Assembly: GCA_905182405.1 (NCBI GenBank)
Contig: CAJJBQ010000001.1
Coordinates: forward strand, 744,001-808,000
Direction: 5' to 3'
DNA from: Akkermansiaceae bacterium
GTDB taxonomy: Bacteria > Verrucomicrobiota > Verrucomicrobiia > Verrucomicrobiales > Akkermansiaceae
Length of the DNA stretch: 64,000 nucleotides
Shown: piece after piece, positions 17,863 through 26,088 of the stretch
How positions within the stretch are numbered: the stretch's first letter is position 1
Layout: each line of letters begins with the position of its first letter
Position numbers and translations under genes: made by a program
Notes under the pieces: model-generated
What the model was told of the DNA's origin: nothing
Database searches by the model: none
What the model saw: only the letters and a program-made list of their open reading frames with translations

Positions 17863-18998
17863 TGAACGTCAATATTGCTATCATCGGAGGGGGCCTCATG
17901 GGGCGCGAGATCACCTCATCTTTTGCGCGCTGGTGCGCCTTGGTGGATACGCCGGTGACGCCGGTGCTTAAGGCGGTGGCTGATCTCAATCCGGAGGTTC
18001 TTTCGTGGTTTGAAAAGATTCCCTCGGTGACACAGCGTGTGAGTGACTATCAGGAGATTCTCGCGAATCCGGAGATCGATGTAGTTTACGTGGCGGTGCC
18101 GCATCATTTGCACGAGCAGATTTACATCGATGTTCTTCGTGCCGGAAAAGACCTTCTTGCGGAGAAGCCCTTTGGGATCGATTTGCAAGCTTCGAGAAAT
18201 ATCTTGAAGGTGATTGAGGAGACGGGGAGGTTTGTCCGATGTTCTTCCGAGTTACCCTTTCTTCCGGGAGGGCAGCGGGCCTTCGAGGTGGCGCGTTCGG
18301 GGAAGATTGGTCGCGTTTTAGAAGTGGTCTCGGCTTTCCATCACTCCAGTGATCTAGACCCCAATAAGCCAGCGAACTGGAAGCGCATCAATGCCACCTG
18401 CGGTGAAGGGGGCGTGCTCAATGATTTGGGGATGCACTCCTGTCATCTTCCGCTTCGCCTGGGATGGAAACCGAAGCGTCTTTTTTCCCAGCTTCAGAAG
18501 GGTTATGCCGAGCGGCCCGATGGCAAGGGCGGGATGATGGCTTGTGACACCTGGGATAACGCGCTCATTCATGGGTGGTGCGATATTGACGGCCACGAGA
18601 CCCCGGTGCGACTTGAAATGAAGCGGCTTCAGCCTGGGGCCACCAATACGTGGTTCATCGAGATCATGGGGACCGAGGGTGGCGTGCGTTATTCCACTTC
18701 GGATACGAAGGGGCTCTATCTTTTTGAGCGGAGCGGCGGGGAACAGTTTTGGAAGCGGAGCGAGCTTGGATTTGAGACAGCTTTTAAAACGGTCACGGGT
18801 GGGATTTTTGAGGTTGGATTTACCGATGTTATTCAGCAAATGTGGGCCTCGTTCTTGCTGGAGCGGGCGGGCTTGTTAGGAGATCGATTCGGCTGTGCCA
18901 CTCCGGAGGAGGCGGTGGGCACGCATGAGATTTTTGCGGCAGCGCTGGAGTCTCACGAAACATCATCCGTGGTGACCCTTGAACCATCGGCGTCATGA
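17862..18998 (+). CDS. Gfo/Idh/MocA family oxidoreductase
   Basis: A 378-residue NAD(P)-dependent oxidoreductase. The N-terminal Rossmann motif is IAIIGGGLMGREI (residues 4-16), the conserved EKPFG block follows at ~103 (AEKPFGIDL), and the C-terminal alpha/beta domain is of normal size. Members oxidise or reduce sugars and inositols at a hydroxyl or keto carbon. It sits between GlcF and the PfkB kinase, overlapping them by 1 bp and 4 bp. It probably acts on the free sugar or sugar acid before phosphorylation. Substrate unknown. Confidence 0.87.
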   Translation: MNVNIAIIGGGLMGREITSSFARWCALVDTPVTPVLKAVADLNPEVLSWFEKIPSVTQRVSDYQEILANPEIDVVYVAVPHHLHEQIYIDVLRAGKDLLAEKPFGIDLQASRNILKVIEETGRFVRCSSELPFLPGGQRAFEVARSGKIGRVLEVVSAFHHSSDLDPNKPANWKRINATCGEGGVLNDLGMHSCHLPLRLGWKPKRLFSQLQKGYAERPDGKGGMMACDTWDNALIHGWCDIDGHETPVRLEMKRLQPGATNTWFIEIMGTEGGVRYSTSDTKGLYLFERSGGEQFWKRSELGFETAFKTVTGGIFEVGFTDVIQQMWASFLLERAGLLGDRFGCATPEEAVGTHEIFAAALESHETSSVVTLEPSAS

Positions 18999-19969
18999 GA
19001 GAAGGAATTCTTGCGGCGGGAAACTTCATTGTCGATCGCGTGAAGCTGATCGATGACTACCCGGCGCAGGATACCCTTGCCTCGATCCTTTCTGAGACGC
19101 CATCGAATGGCGGAGGTCCACACAATATTCTGACCGATCTCGCGCGCATGGGGGTGACTTATCCGCTCGAAGCAGCGGGAATGATCGGCGACGATGCGGA
19201 TGGAAAATGGATTTTGGCGCACTGTGCCGGGCACGGGATTGCGACGGCTCAATTGAGGAAGAGTGCGGAGCTTCCGACGTCCTATACCGATGTGATGACG
19301 GTTCAGGCGACGGGTCGTCGGACCTTTTTTCATCAACGGGGAGCGAATGCCGGATTCACGGGTGGGCAGCTTGATTTTTCGCAATCGGGCGCGCGTATTT
19401 TTCATTTGGGATATCTTCTTCTGCTCGATTATCTCGACACTTTTTCGGAGGACGGACGGACGCAGGCTTCCCATCTCCTTGAGAGAGCTTCGGGTGCAGG
19501 AATGACCACTTCGATTGATCTCGTTTCGGCCGCACATGCGCAGTTTGGGGAAATCGTTGAGAGTTCCTTGCCGCATGCGGATTATCTTTTCTTGAATGAA
19601 ATCGAAGCTGGAAATCTTCTGGGTAGCGTGGTGAATGCTGAGGTTTCGTCGGAGCTGGAGCAGGCTGCCCGAGCGATCGTGAGGAAGGGAGTACGTCGAG
19701 TGGTGACCTTACACACCGAGAAACATGCGGTGTCAGCGACGGTTCGAGGAGAGGTGTATCATCAGGAATCACTCGTGCTACCGGTGGAAGAGATCGCGGG
19801 AGCGAATGGCGCTGGCGACGCCTTCGCGGCGGGATTTTTGCATGCCATCCATCAAGGTTTGGAGATGCCTGCGGCGCTTTCGTTGGCGGTGAAGATTGCT
19901 GCTCAATGTCTCAGGCATCCCACGCCGTCGGGTGGCATCGAAACGATTCCTAGTTTGGAAGCGTGGTGA
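18995..19969 (+). CDS. PfkB-family carbohydrate kinase
   Basis: A 324-residue ribokinase-like sugar kinase. The N-terminal GGGPHNILTDLARMG matches the first PfkB signature. The C-terminal GANGAGDAFAAGFLHAI is the second signature, with the catalytic Asp in GAGD. It is the last gene of the aldolase-GlcD-GlcF-Gfo operon, starting inside the ATGA overlap with the Gfo/Idh gene. It would supply the phosphorylated substrate for the aldolase. Its 3' end overlaps the convergent DUF3472 gene by 20 bp. The sugar specificity is not known. Confidence 0.87.
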   Translation: MREGILAAGNFIVDRVKLIDDYPAQDTLASILSETPSNGGGPHNILTDLARMGVTYPLEAAGMIGDDADGKWILAHCAGHGIATAQLRKSAELPTSYTDVMTVQATGRRTFFHQRGANAGFTGGQLDFSQSGARIFHLGYLLLLDYLDTFSEDGRTQASHLLERASGAGMTTSIDLVSAAHAQFGEIVESSLPHADYLFLNEIEAGNLLGSVVNAEVSSELEQAARAIVRKGVRRVVTLHTEKHAVSATVRGEVYHQESLVLPVEEIAGANGAGDAFAAGFLHAIHQGLEMPAALSLAVKIAAQCLRHPTPSGGIETIPSLEAW

Positions 19970-21647
19970 AGGAGCCTGAGGTTGGAGGCCAGCATTTCCC
20001 TTCGGCGTTTTTAACGAAGAGGCGGTAGAAATATTTCGTGTCGGATTTGAGGTCGGTGAGAGTGATTTGATTTGGTCCTTTTGAAAGTGCTCCCGTATCT
20101 TTTTGCTCAGACCACACTCGCTCGTTGGCGAAGAGTTTTTCGCTGGTGCGTCCCTTTTCGGTCCCGTGGAGTTTGCGTGCGGCAAAGGTGATGGCGTCGA
20201 CTTCTCCGTAGTAGAGAATCCCGGTGGGATTGGTGCCTTCTTCGTCGAGTTGGTAAGTGATGGTGGCGGAGTTTTTGGTAAGGCGGTCTGCTTTGCTGGA
20301 GCCAAATTTGGCAGGGAGCTGTAGGAGTTGCTCAAGCTTGTTGGGCTGGAGGTATTCCGGAAGGGGATGAGTGAACTCGGAGGTGACCTTCGCCGGGACC
20401 TGGTAATGCTCGATGCCTCCGGTCATCATTTGGAACCAATGGTCGGGGCTGACGGCGATTTGGTGGTTCTGGAGATGCGGCTTTGTCGTCATGGAATCGA
20501 CGGGGTGCATTTCTCCATCGCGGTCGAAGAACCATCCGCGACGTTCGAGGATGCGTGATTGGTCGCCGGTGCGCTCGACTGCGGGAGGGCCGGGGATTTC
20601 GCAAAAGGAACTCGCCCGAAGGTACGAAGCGTCCTTTTTTGTAGGGGCTTTGTTTCCGACGGCGTAGAGAATCCATTGCTTTTTCTGGGTGTCGTAAAAG
20701 TAGCCGGAGTAGGTGTGATAGGGATCGTTTTTTTCGATCCGAAGGGCTTGGATAACAGAGTTCGGTTGATGGGCGAATGGAGTCCAATTACGAATTTTGA
20801 CGCCGCTGCCTTCGTGACCGAAGCCGCTGAATTCGGCGTCCGGATTTCCGGTGGCGAGGAGGTGGGGCATCTGGTTGAGCGGGGGAAGGATCTTCGCTTT
20901 TTGGGAGACAGCCCACATGGAAAAGTTCATTCCACCGGCTGCTCGGCGATCCTTATTAAAGGTGGCCCCGTAGTAGCCGAAGGCGGTCGTGATGGGGCTG
21001 TAGCTGGAGTGGTCGGATGCGCTGCGGCTTTCGAAAATCCACATTAGAGGTTCCGGGCATCCACTAGCTTGATAGCGGGTGTGGATCGCGGAGGGGCGCC
21101 ATCGGGCCCGGAGGAGAGCGCCTTCTTTGAGGGGGGCTCCGGTGAGGGTGATGTTTTTCAGGAGGTGATTGGTTTTGCTCTGTCCATTGCGGGTGAGTGC
21201 CAGGATGTGGGTTCCTGATGGGAGACCGAAGTCGAGTGTCGTTTGCTGGTTGGCGTCGAGGGAGGTGAATGATTTTTCTTGAGAACCGATGGTGCAGGTC
21301 CACTTGCTTTCTTTTTCAAGAGGAGAGCTGAATTGAAGCGCGATGGTGAGAGGTCCGGCACCGCTGGTGCGGAAATACCAACGCGCGGTTGCGTCTTCAC
21401 TTTGAGCGAGAAATTTGAGCAACTGGAAGGAGGCGCTGATGAGGGGTTTTTCGTTTGGAAGGGGAGCCGCTTTTCCTTGGGCGGTGATTTTTCCTTTGTC
21501 GAAGAAACCGTTGTTTGCATCGAGGATGATGGTGTTTTCGATCGCTGGTTGCGCTTTGTAAAAGACCCCATCTTTGTCACCGGAGATGACGGTGGGCGGT
21601 TCGGATTGCGCAGAAGCCGAGAGAGTGAGGAGGAGGAAAATTTTCAC
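19950..21647 (-). CDS. DUF3472 domain secreted protein with C-terminal Fn3-like domain
   Basis: A secreted protein of about 565 residues. The start is uncertain: a GTG at 21647 opens directly on a signal peptide (VKIFLLLTLSASAQS), while an ATG at 21728 would add 27 residues without purpose. The middle contains DUF3472-type blocks (YGYYGATFNK in context, GFGHEGSGVKIRNW, YHTYSGYFYD), a family often found in verrucomicrobial and bacteroidetal polysaccharide-related proteins. The last ~90 residues form an Fn3-like module (NQITLTDLKSDTKYFYRLFV). Function is unknown; carbohydrate binding or processing is inferred. Confidence 0.72.
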   Translation of the reverse strand: MKIFLLLTLSASAQSEPPTVISGDKDGVFYKAQPAIENTIILDANNGFFDKGKITAQGKAAPLPNEKPLISASFQLLKFLAQSEDATARWYFRTSGAGPLTIALQFSSPLEKESKWTCTIGSQEKSFTSLDANQQTTLDFGLPSGTHILALTRNGQSKTNHLLKNITLTGAPLKEGALLRARWRPSAIHTRYQASGCPEPLMWIFESRSASDHSSYSPITTAFGYYGATFNKDRRAAGGMNFSMWAVSQKAKILPPLNQMPHLLATGNPDAEFSGFGHEGSGVKIRNWTPFAHQPNSVIQALRIEKNDPYHTYSGYFYDTQKKQWILYAVGNKAPTKKDASYLRASSFCEIPGPPAVERTGDQSRILERRGWFFDRDGEMHPVDSMTTKPHLQNHQIAVSPDHWFQMMTGGIEHYQVPAKVTSEFTHPLPEYLQPNKLEQLLQLPAKFGSSKADRLTKNSATITYQLDEEGTNPTGILYYGEVDAITFAARKLHGTEKGRTSEKLFANERVWSEQKDTGALSKGPNQITLTDLKSDTKYFYRLFVKNAEGKCWPPTSGSFTTLPN

Positions 21648-21852
21648 GAGGAATGAGTTAAGGTCGCTATTTGCGGAGGGAAAAACCAGTCGATTATCTC
21701 GATCGGGGTCTTTGGTGCTTCGTGCCACCTTGCTCGGGTGGGCTCGAGGACGATGCCCTTTTCTACGTCGTGCGGACCCTTGTGCCTTTGGATAAAAAAG
21801 CCCCTTGGTGGTGAGACCGAGGAGCTTTTTGGGAAGAGGTTTTTAAGAGCGC

Positions 21853-22560
21853 TTACTTGAGCTCTTTGACGAAGATGTTGCGCCAGCGGACGTCGCAGGA
21901 TTTTCCACCGTGGACCTGGAGGCCGAAGAACCCTTCGGGGGTGAAGTTCTCTTGGTCGTTGTCCATGTAGTCGATGCGGAGTTCGCCGTTGAGCCAGGTC
22001 TGGAGGTGATGGCCGTTGCACTTGATGGTGATCTGATTCCAGTCGGTCATCTTAGTGGTGCGCTTACCTTGTTTGGTGAAGGTAGCCATATGTTCTTTGT
22101 TGCTTTTGCTGGGGAAGAGCCAGCCGCGGCGGGCTTCGTCATAGAGGCCGGCGGTCCAGGAGCGCGGTGTGTTGTCGCCTTCGCATTGGTAGCCGTTGAC
22201 GCGGCCCTTTTCATTCACGAGGCCACGGAACATGCAGCCGGAATTGCCTGCGAGGTGATCGAACTTAAACTGGAAAGTGTAAATGAAGTCGCCGTAGGTT
22301 TTGTCAGAGCAGAGGAAGGAATTGCCCCGCAGGTTGTTCCCTTTGCCCATGATCACGCCTTCTTTCACGGAGTAGTCGGCCTTGGAACCTTTGATGGACC
22401 AGCCGTCGAGAGTGTCACTCTTGATCAGCGCAGTGAAGCCGTCTTTTGTGAGAGTTTCAGACGAGAAATCGCTGATGGGATTTGGGACGGGCTTAAGCTT
22501 GGGAGCTTGTCCGAAGAGGGGAAGAGTGAGTGAGAGGGCTGCGAGGCAGATGTAATTCAT
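21853..22560 (-). CDS. DUF1080 (3-keto-disaccharide hydrolase-like) secreted protein
   Basis: A 235-residue secreted protein with the signal peptide MNYICLAALSLTLPLFGQA. The rest is the DUF1080/LamG-like beta-sandwich, with GFTALIKSDTLDGW near the start, FKFDHLAGNSGCMFRG in the middle and GFFGLQVHGG near the end. DUF1080 proteins are widespread in Planctomycetes and Verrucomicrobia. Some are linked to 3-keto-glycoside cleavage, but many are uncharacterised. The ATG at 22560 was chosen because it begins the signal peptide; the upstream extension to 22677 is basic and not signal-like. Confidence 0.85.
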   Translation of the reverse strand: MNYICLAALSLTLPLFGQAPKLKPVPNPISDFSSETLTKDGFTALIKSDTLDGWSIKGSKADYSVKEGVIMGKGNNLRGNSFLCSDKTYGDFIYTFQFKFDHLAGNSGCMFRGLVNEKGRVNGYQCEGDNTPRSWTAGLYDEARRGWLFPSKSNKEHMATFTKQGKRTTKMTDWNQITIKCNGHHLQTWLNGELRIDYMDNDQENFTPEGFFGLQVHGGKSCDVRWRNIFVKELK

Positions 22561-23047
22561 GTGAATGCGCTTACTTCTAGGACGAAGGATGTGGTCAGAC
22601 AATCCGATTTTCTTTCTATAGCGCAGAAGTGGAAAGCTTGAACCCTGCTTGGTGGTTCGCTGGTTCCGATGAAGCAAGAATGGGTCGCGTTCGAAGAGAC
22701 GAAGTTCGTCGAGCCTTCAGAAGTGTCGCTGTGGGGGTAGGTGTCGCCGACCTTTCCCATGTTGCCACGGCTGACTTAGTTTCCGTTTAAGTAAGCGATG
22801 TAGCCATGGTCGTAATCCACCGCAAGTTCTAGCTGGCCGACGGTATCAAGCTATCCCTGAGTGAGAGTGACTGCGGGAGACGGAAGAAGCGAAGACAGCC
22901 GCTTTCCGTCAGGTTTTCCCCAGAACGGCTTGCGCTTGGGCCGTCCCAATTCGATTTCAGGCTGGCGCTTTCGCAAATTCGGCGTATTCTGCGCTCGAGC
23001 GGCACGACCATTCATGGCTTTTGTCGACACCTCATCGAACACTAAAT
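22561..23047. other. intergenic region upstream of desaturase
   Basis: Apart from the exoprotein fragment, the part from about 22850 to 23047 shows no recognisable gene. It must contain the desaturase promoter, but I cannot pick a convincing one. Confidence 0.45.
22640..22850 (-). pseudogene. fragment of a lamin-tail/CotH-type exoprotein with in-frame stop
   Basis: One minus frame reads DTVGQLELAVDYDHGYIAYL then NGN, stop (TAA, 22776-22778), VSRGNMGKVGDTYPHSD and on to about THSCFIGTSEPP. The YDHGYIAYLNGN...R.N pattern matches a module common in verrucomicrobial lamin-tail/CotH exoproteins (YDDGFVAYLNGxEVAR). Both ends of the gene are missing. It is a dead fragment. Confidence 0.45.
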
Positions 23048-24151
23048 ATGAACCTTCGGATTCCTTTCCACCGTGTTAATTGGGTCAACACCTCATTCCT
23101 GTTCGTGATTACCTCCGTTGGTATCATCGCAGGTCCCATCTTTCTTTTGAAGAACAGCGTGAGCCCGCTGATGTGGGGATTATTCGCGTTCTACATGATC
23201 GCGACCGGCCTCAGCATCACCCTCGGCTATCATCGCCTTTTCTCTCATCTTTCCTTCAAGGCCAAGTGGCCGGTTCGTCTTGCGACGCTCGTTTTTGGAG
23301 CCTGTGCTTTCGAAAACTCGGTTATCCACTGGGCATCCGATCACCGTCGCCACCATAAGCATGTTGATAAGGACGAAGATCCCTACGATATCTCGAAAGG
23401 CTTCTTTTGGGCTCATATAGGTTGGATCCTCTTTAAATTGGATGCTGAGCAGCCCATCGATAACGTGAAGGATCTCCGCCGCGACGCTTTGGTTCGTCTT
23501 CAGGATAAGTTCTACGTTTGGATTGCGGTATTGGCCGGTCTCGTCTTGCCAGCAGCGATTGGCTACATCGAAGGAGGTGCGGTTGGCGCATGGGCTGGCT
23601 TCCTCGTCGTGGGAGCACTTCGGGTGGTCCTTGTGCAGCAGTGCACTTTTTTTATCAACTCCCTCTGTCACATGATTGGAAATCAGCCTTATTCTACTCG
23701 CTGTAGTGCGCGTGATAGCTGGATTATGGCTCTCGTGACTTACGGGGAAGGATACCATAACTACCACCACGAATTTCAGCACGATTATCGTAATGGCGTT
23801 AAGCCTTGGAATTTTGACCCCACTAAATGGTCCATCATGATCCTTGAAAAATTTGGCCTTGTTTCAGACCTTCGCCGTGTTCCTACGACTAAGATTGTGG
23901 GTGCCGAAATGGTGGAAGCAAAACGGAAGGCGGAAGCGCGCCTTGCGGAACTTTCCCAGCAAGGTTCACTCAGTGAGCAAGCTGTCGCCAAGATCGAAGA
24001 GCTCGTCGCGCAACTTTCGAAAAACCTCGAAGAACTCGAGCAAATGGTGACCGAAAAGGTCGAAACTTCCCGTGAGAACGTTAAGCGCTGGCGCAAAGAG
24101 ACAAAAGAGCTGATCGCCCAGCTTGGTGCGCTTCGTCCCCTACCCGCATAG
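23048..24151 (+). CDS. acyl-CoA/acyl-lipid delta-9-type fatty acid desaturase
   Basis: A 367-residue membrane di-iron desaturase that introduces a double bond into acyl chains and so tunes membrane fluidity. The three histidine boxes are HRLFSH (62-67), HRRHH (99-103) and HNYHH (~236-240), with hydrophobic pairs between them as in stearoyl-CoA desaturases. The last ~80 residues, after the usual end of the family, form a charged helical tail (Glu/Lys-rich, probably coiled coil). The ATG at 23048 was chosen over a TTG at 23021. The next gene starts at the base after its stop. Confidence 0.92.
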   Translation: MNLRIPFHRVNWVNTSFLFVITSVGIIAGPIFLLKNSVSPLMWGLFAFYMIATGLSITLGYHRLFSHLSFKAKWPVRLATLVFGACAFENSVIHWASDHRRHHKHVDKDEDPYDISKGFFWAHIGWILFKLDAEQPIDNVKDLRRDALVRLQDKFYVWIAVLAGLVLPAAIGYIEGGAVGAWAGFLVVGALRVVLVQQCTFFINSLCHMIGNQPYSTRCSARDSWIMALVTYGEGYHNYHHEFQHDYRNGVKPWNFDPTKWSIMILEKFGLVSDLRRVPTTKIVGAEMVEAKRKAEARLAELSQQGSLSEQAVAKIEELVAQLSKNLEELEQMVTEKVETSRENVKRWRKETKELIAQLGALRPLPA

Positions 24152-24526
24152 ATGAACACAGAAGACCGCGACTTTGGGGATCAGCCTCTCGACACCGTTT
24201 TGGATGGTTGGACTCTAACCAACCACCAAGTTGTCGAAATTTCCCCGGAGCAGCTTACCCATAAGCAGGTCCAGCGTGCCCGCACGGGGCGTAAACTCAC
24301 CCTCAAGATGAAGCAGAAGCTCGCCCGTTCGGTGAACTTCGCGATCTGGGGCCGCCTAACCAATGAAGAGCGAGAAGCTTACGTGGAATATTTCCCCAAG
24401 CATCTTTTTTCCTATAACAAGGGGTATAATGCGCAAGCGGGCGATTTAAATGAAGATCGTTTGGTTGATCTTTCAAAGCGCGAAGTGCGTCGCGATTTCC
24501 TGAGGGAGCTGGGGATTGAGAGTTAA
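24152..24526 (+). CDS. conserved-looking small protein of unknown function
   Basis: A 124-residue soluble, charged protein. I do not recognise the family. Visible are a basic middle (RARTGRKLTLKMKQKLARS), an aromatic patch (YVEYFPKHLFSYNKGYNAQ) and an acidic-basic C-terminus. Its start codon follows the desaturase stop with no gap, so the two are co-translated and this protein is likely to assist or respond to the desaturase. That link is inferred from position only. Confidence 0.7.
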   Translation: MNTEDRDFGDQPLDTVLDGWTLTNHQVVEISPEQLTHKQVQRARTGRKLTLKMKQKLARSVNFAIWGRLTNEEREAYVEYFPKHLFSYNKGYNAQAGDLNEDRLVDLSKREVRRDFLRELGIES

Positions 24527-24589
24527 GGAGTATCTTTAAGGACAGAATTCCACAGGCTTGTTTCTTGTCAAAACGATGCCGGAAAGGAG

Positions 24590-24795
24590 TTATAATTGGA
24601 TCGGAGATTCCGCCTGCTGCGACCGTCGGCTACTCTAACCATTCTGGGGCTCGAAAGTGAAAATTTACCAGCGCTCTGGGTAGGCAGTCTGCAGGACGGT
24701 GGTGAGGTCCCAAGTGGGGCGGTGCTACCCTTTCCGGCAGTAGGCGGGGGAGTCTTCTTTGATAGGCGGATCTCGGATTTTTTGTGACAAGCGGA
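24590..24795 (-). pseudogene. nucleoside hydrolase-like C-terminal remnant
   Basis: One minus frame reads IKEDSPAYCRKG, stop, HRPTWDLTTVLQTAYPERW, stop, IFTFEPQNG, stop. The HRPTWDLTTVL core matches the RPSWDLTAVLYAV segment near the C-terminus of nucleoside-hydrolase-like proteins. Three in-frame stops show it is dead, and nothing upstream of this fragment remains. It lies directly downstream of pdxA. Confidence 0.4.
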
Positions 24796-24799
24796 CCTT

Positions 24800-25723
24800 T
24801 CAAACGAGCCGCGCTGCGAGGCGGATGGCTTCGTGGAGTGAGGTGGGGCTGGCTTTTCCCTGCCAAGCGATGTCAAAGGCAGTGCCGTGATCGACGGAGG
24901 TGCGTACGATGGGGAGACCGAGGGTGACGTTGACGCCGAGGTCGAAGGAGAGCGTCTTGAGGGGGATGAGGCCTTGGTCGTGGTAGGTGCAGACGTAGGC
25001 ATCGATCTCTTTTCGGAGAGAGGGGAGGAAGGCGGTGTCGGGAGAGAGAGGGCCGATGATATTGATGCCTTCGGCACGGGCTTTTTCCAAACAAGGGATG
25101 AGGAGCTCGATCTCTTCGCGCCCGAAAAGGCCGCCTTCGCCGGCATGGGGATTGAGGCCGGGCATGGCGAGTTTGGGTTGGCGGCCGCGGATGGCCTTCA
25201 TCGACTGATGGGTGAGGCGGATGACTTCGAGGATGCGCTTTTCGCTAAGGAGATTGGGGACGTCTTTGAGGGCGACGTGAGTGGTGACGAGCGAGCAGGT
25301 GATTTCTCCGGAAGTGAGCATCATGGCGTGATCGGACGTGTTCGTTTTTTCAACGAGATACTCGGTGTGGCCGGGGTGGTGGATGCCCGCGCGATGCCAC
25401 GCTTCTTTGTTGATGGGATTGGTAACGACGGCGGAGAAGCCGCCGCTCAGGGTAGCTTCGACGGCGGCTTCGAGGCAGGCGAAGCCGTGGGCCCCTGCTT
25501 CGGCGGAGATAACACCGGGTTTAATCTTGGTGGTGAGAGGAAGGTCGATAATGTTATTTTTTAAAAAAGGGATTTCAAGGCGGTCGGCTAACTCTCCGAG
25601 GAGATTCGCGCAGGCGATCACTTTGAGAGGGAACTCTTGGGCAAGAGGAGAGTTCAGAACCTGCAGGGCAAGTTCCGGTCCGATTCCGGCGGGGTCGCCT
25701 TGTGTGACGATGAGTGGCTTCAC
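24800..25723 (-). CDS. pdxA: 4-hydroxythreonine-4-phosphate dehydrogenase family (PdxA)
   Basis: A 307-residue PdxA-type enzyme. PdxA oxidises 4-phosphooxy-L-threonine in pyridoxal phosphate synthesis, while the PdxA2 branch acts on tetronate 4-phosphates made by DUF1537 kinases. Features are VTQGDPAGIGPELAL at the N-terminus, a metal-binding His in HPGHTEYL, PHAGEGGLFG in the middle and CTYHDQGLIPLKT, DHGTAFDIAWQG near the end. The frame is open far upstream, but a GTG at 25723 was chosen because the family begins at this point and the upstream part is made of intergenic repeats. Which branch it belongs to is undecided. Confidence 0.88.
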   Translation of the reverse strand: MKPLIVTQGDPAGIGPELALQVLNSPLAQEFPLKVIACANLLGELADRLEIPFLKNNIIDLPLTTKIKPGVISAEAGAHGFACLEAAVEATLSGGFSAVVTNPINKEAWHRAGIHHPGHTEYLVEKTNTSDHAMMLTSGEITCSLVTTHVALKDVPNLLSEKRILEVIRLTHQSMKAIRGRQPKLAMPGLNPHAGEGGLFGREEIELLIPCLEKARAEGINIIGPLSPDTAFLPSLRKEIDAYVCTYHDQGLIPLKTLSFDLGVNVTLGLPIVRTSVDHGTAFDIAWQGKASPTSLHEAIRLAARLV

Positions 25724-25802
25724 GTGGGGAAGGTAGCTGATGAAAAGGGAATGGTGAATTTTAAAGAGTGAGTGGTGAACTGCTTGGGTTGTGGTGGTTT
25801 TT

Positions 25803-25854
25803 AACCGCAGATTTCGCAGATTGACGCAGATTGACGCAGATTGACGCGGATGGT
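25803..25854. repeat. decamer tandem array (ATTGACGCAG)
   Basis: CCGCAGATTTCGCAG is followed by ATTGACGCAG twice and then ATTGACGCGG ATGG. It is the same repeat type as at 12168. It lies within the long open frame upstream of pdxA but is very unlikely to be coding. Confidence 0.8.
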
Positions 25855-25871
25855 TAGGGGGCTTGGTTAAG

Positions 25872-25885
25872 GAGGTGATCACCTC
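25872..25885. promoter_or_regulatory. 14-bp perfect palindrome GAGGTGATCACCTC
   Basis: A perfect inverted repeat without spacer in the divergent region between pdxA and the lyase-LacI operon. It is followed by a CGAAATTCACGAAAGAGACG segment that resembles common intergenic TTTCGTG repeats. It could be a binding site for a dimeric regulator or part of a repeat element. Confidence 0.35.
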
Positions 25886-26064
25886 GAAATTCACGAAAGA
25901 GACGAAACTTGGTTTTGGGAGGTGAAAATCTAGAGACGAGATTTGAGCACGAATTTTGAGAGCTTGGATGGGGGGCTCGGCTGAAGAACTCATAGGGCAT
26001 TTCAGCTATACGATGAACTGGAGCCCCGTTCTTGGTGTTTTGTGGAAAAAGCTGTTGCAGATTT

Positions 26065-26076
26065 GTTGCATGCAAC
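26065..26076. promoter_or_regulatory. putative LacI-family operator GTTGCATGCAAC
   Basis: A perfect 12-bp palindrome 12 bp before the ATG of the DHDPS-like gene, with an imperfect half-site (GTTGCAG) 11 bp further upstream. LacI-family regulators bind palindromes of this size and the operon encodes a LacI-family protein as its second gene, so autoregulation by steric block is likely. The family link is established knowledge; the pairing is inference. Confidence 0.6.
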
Positions 26077-26088
26077 TATTTTCTCACT

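Larger units (their letters stand above)
25724..26088. other. divergent control region built largely of repeats
   Basis: Upstream of pdxA (minus) and of the lyase-LacI operon (plus). It contains, in order, a direct repeat of the TTCACCATTC type read on the minus strand (~25735-25785), the CGCAGATTGA decamer array, a 14-bp palindrome, a TTTCGTGAATTTCG-type repeat and a LacI-type operator. No gene is seen. Confidence 0.6.

Noticed and set aside
25803..25854. possible CRISPR-like array
   Set aside because: The repeat is 10 bp and directly adjacent without spacers, so it is a simple tandem repeat.
24800..25993. 397-residue PdxA with a long N-terminal extension
   Set aside because: The first ~90 residues are translated intergenic repeats; the family starts at the GTG at 25723.
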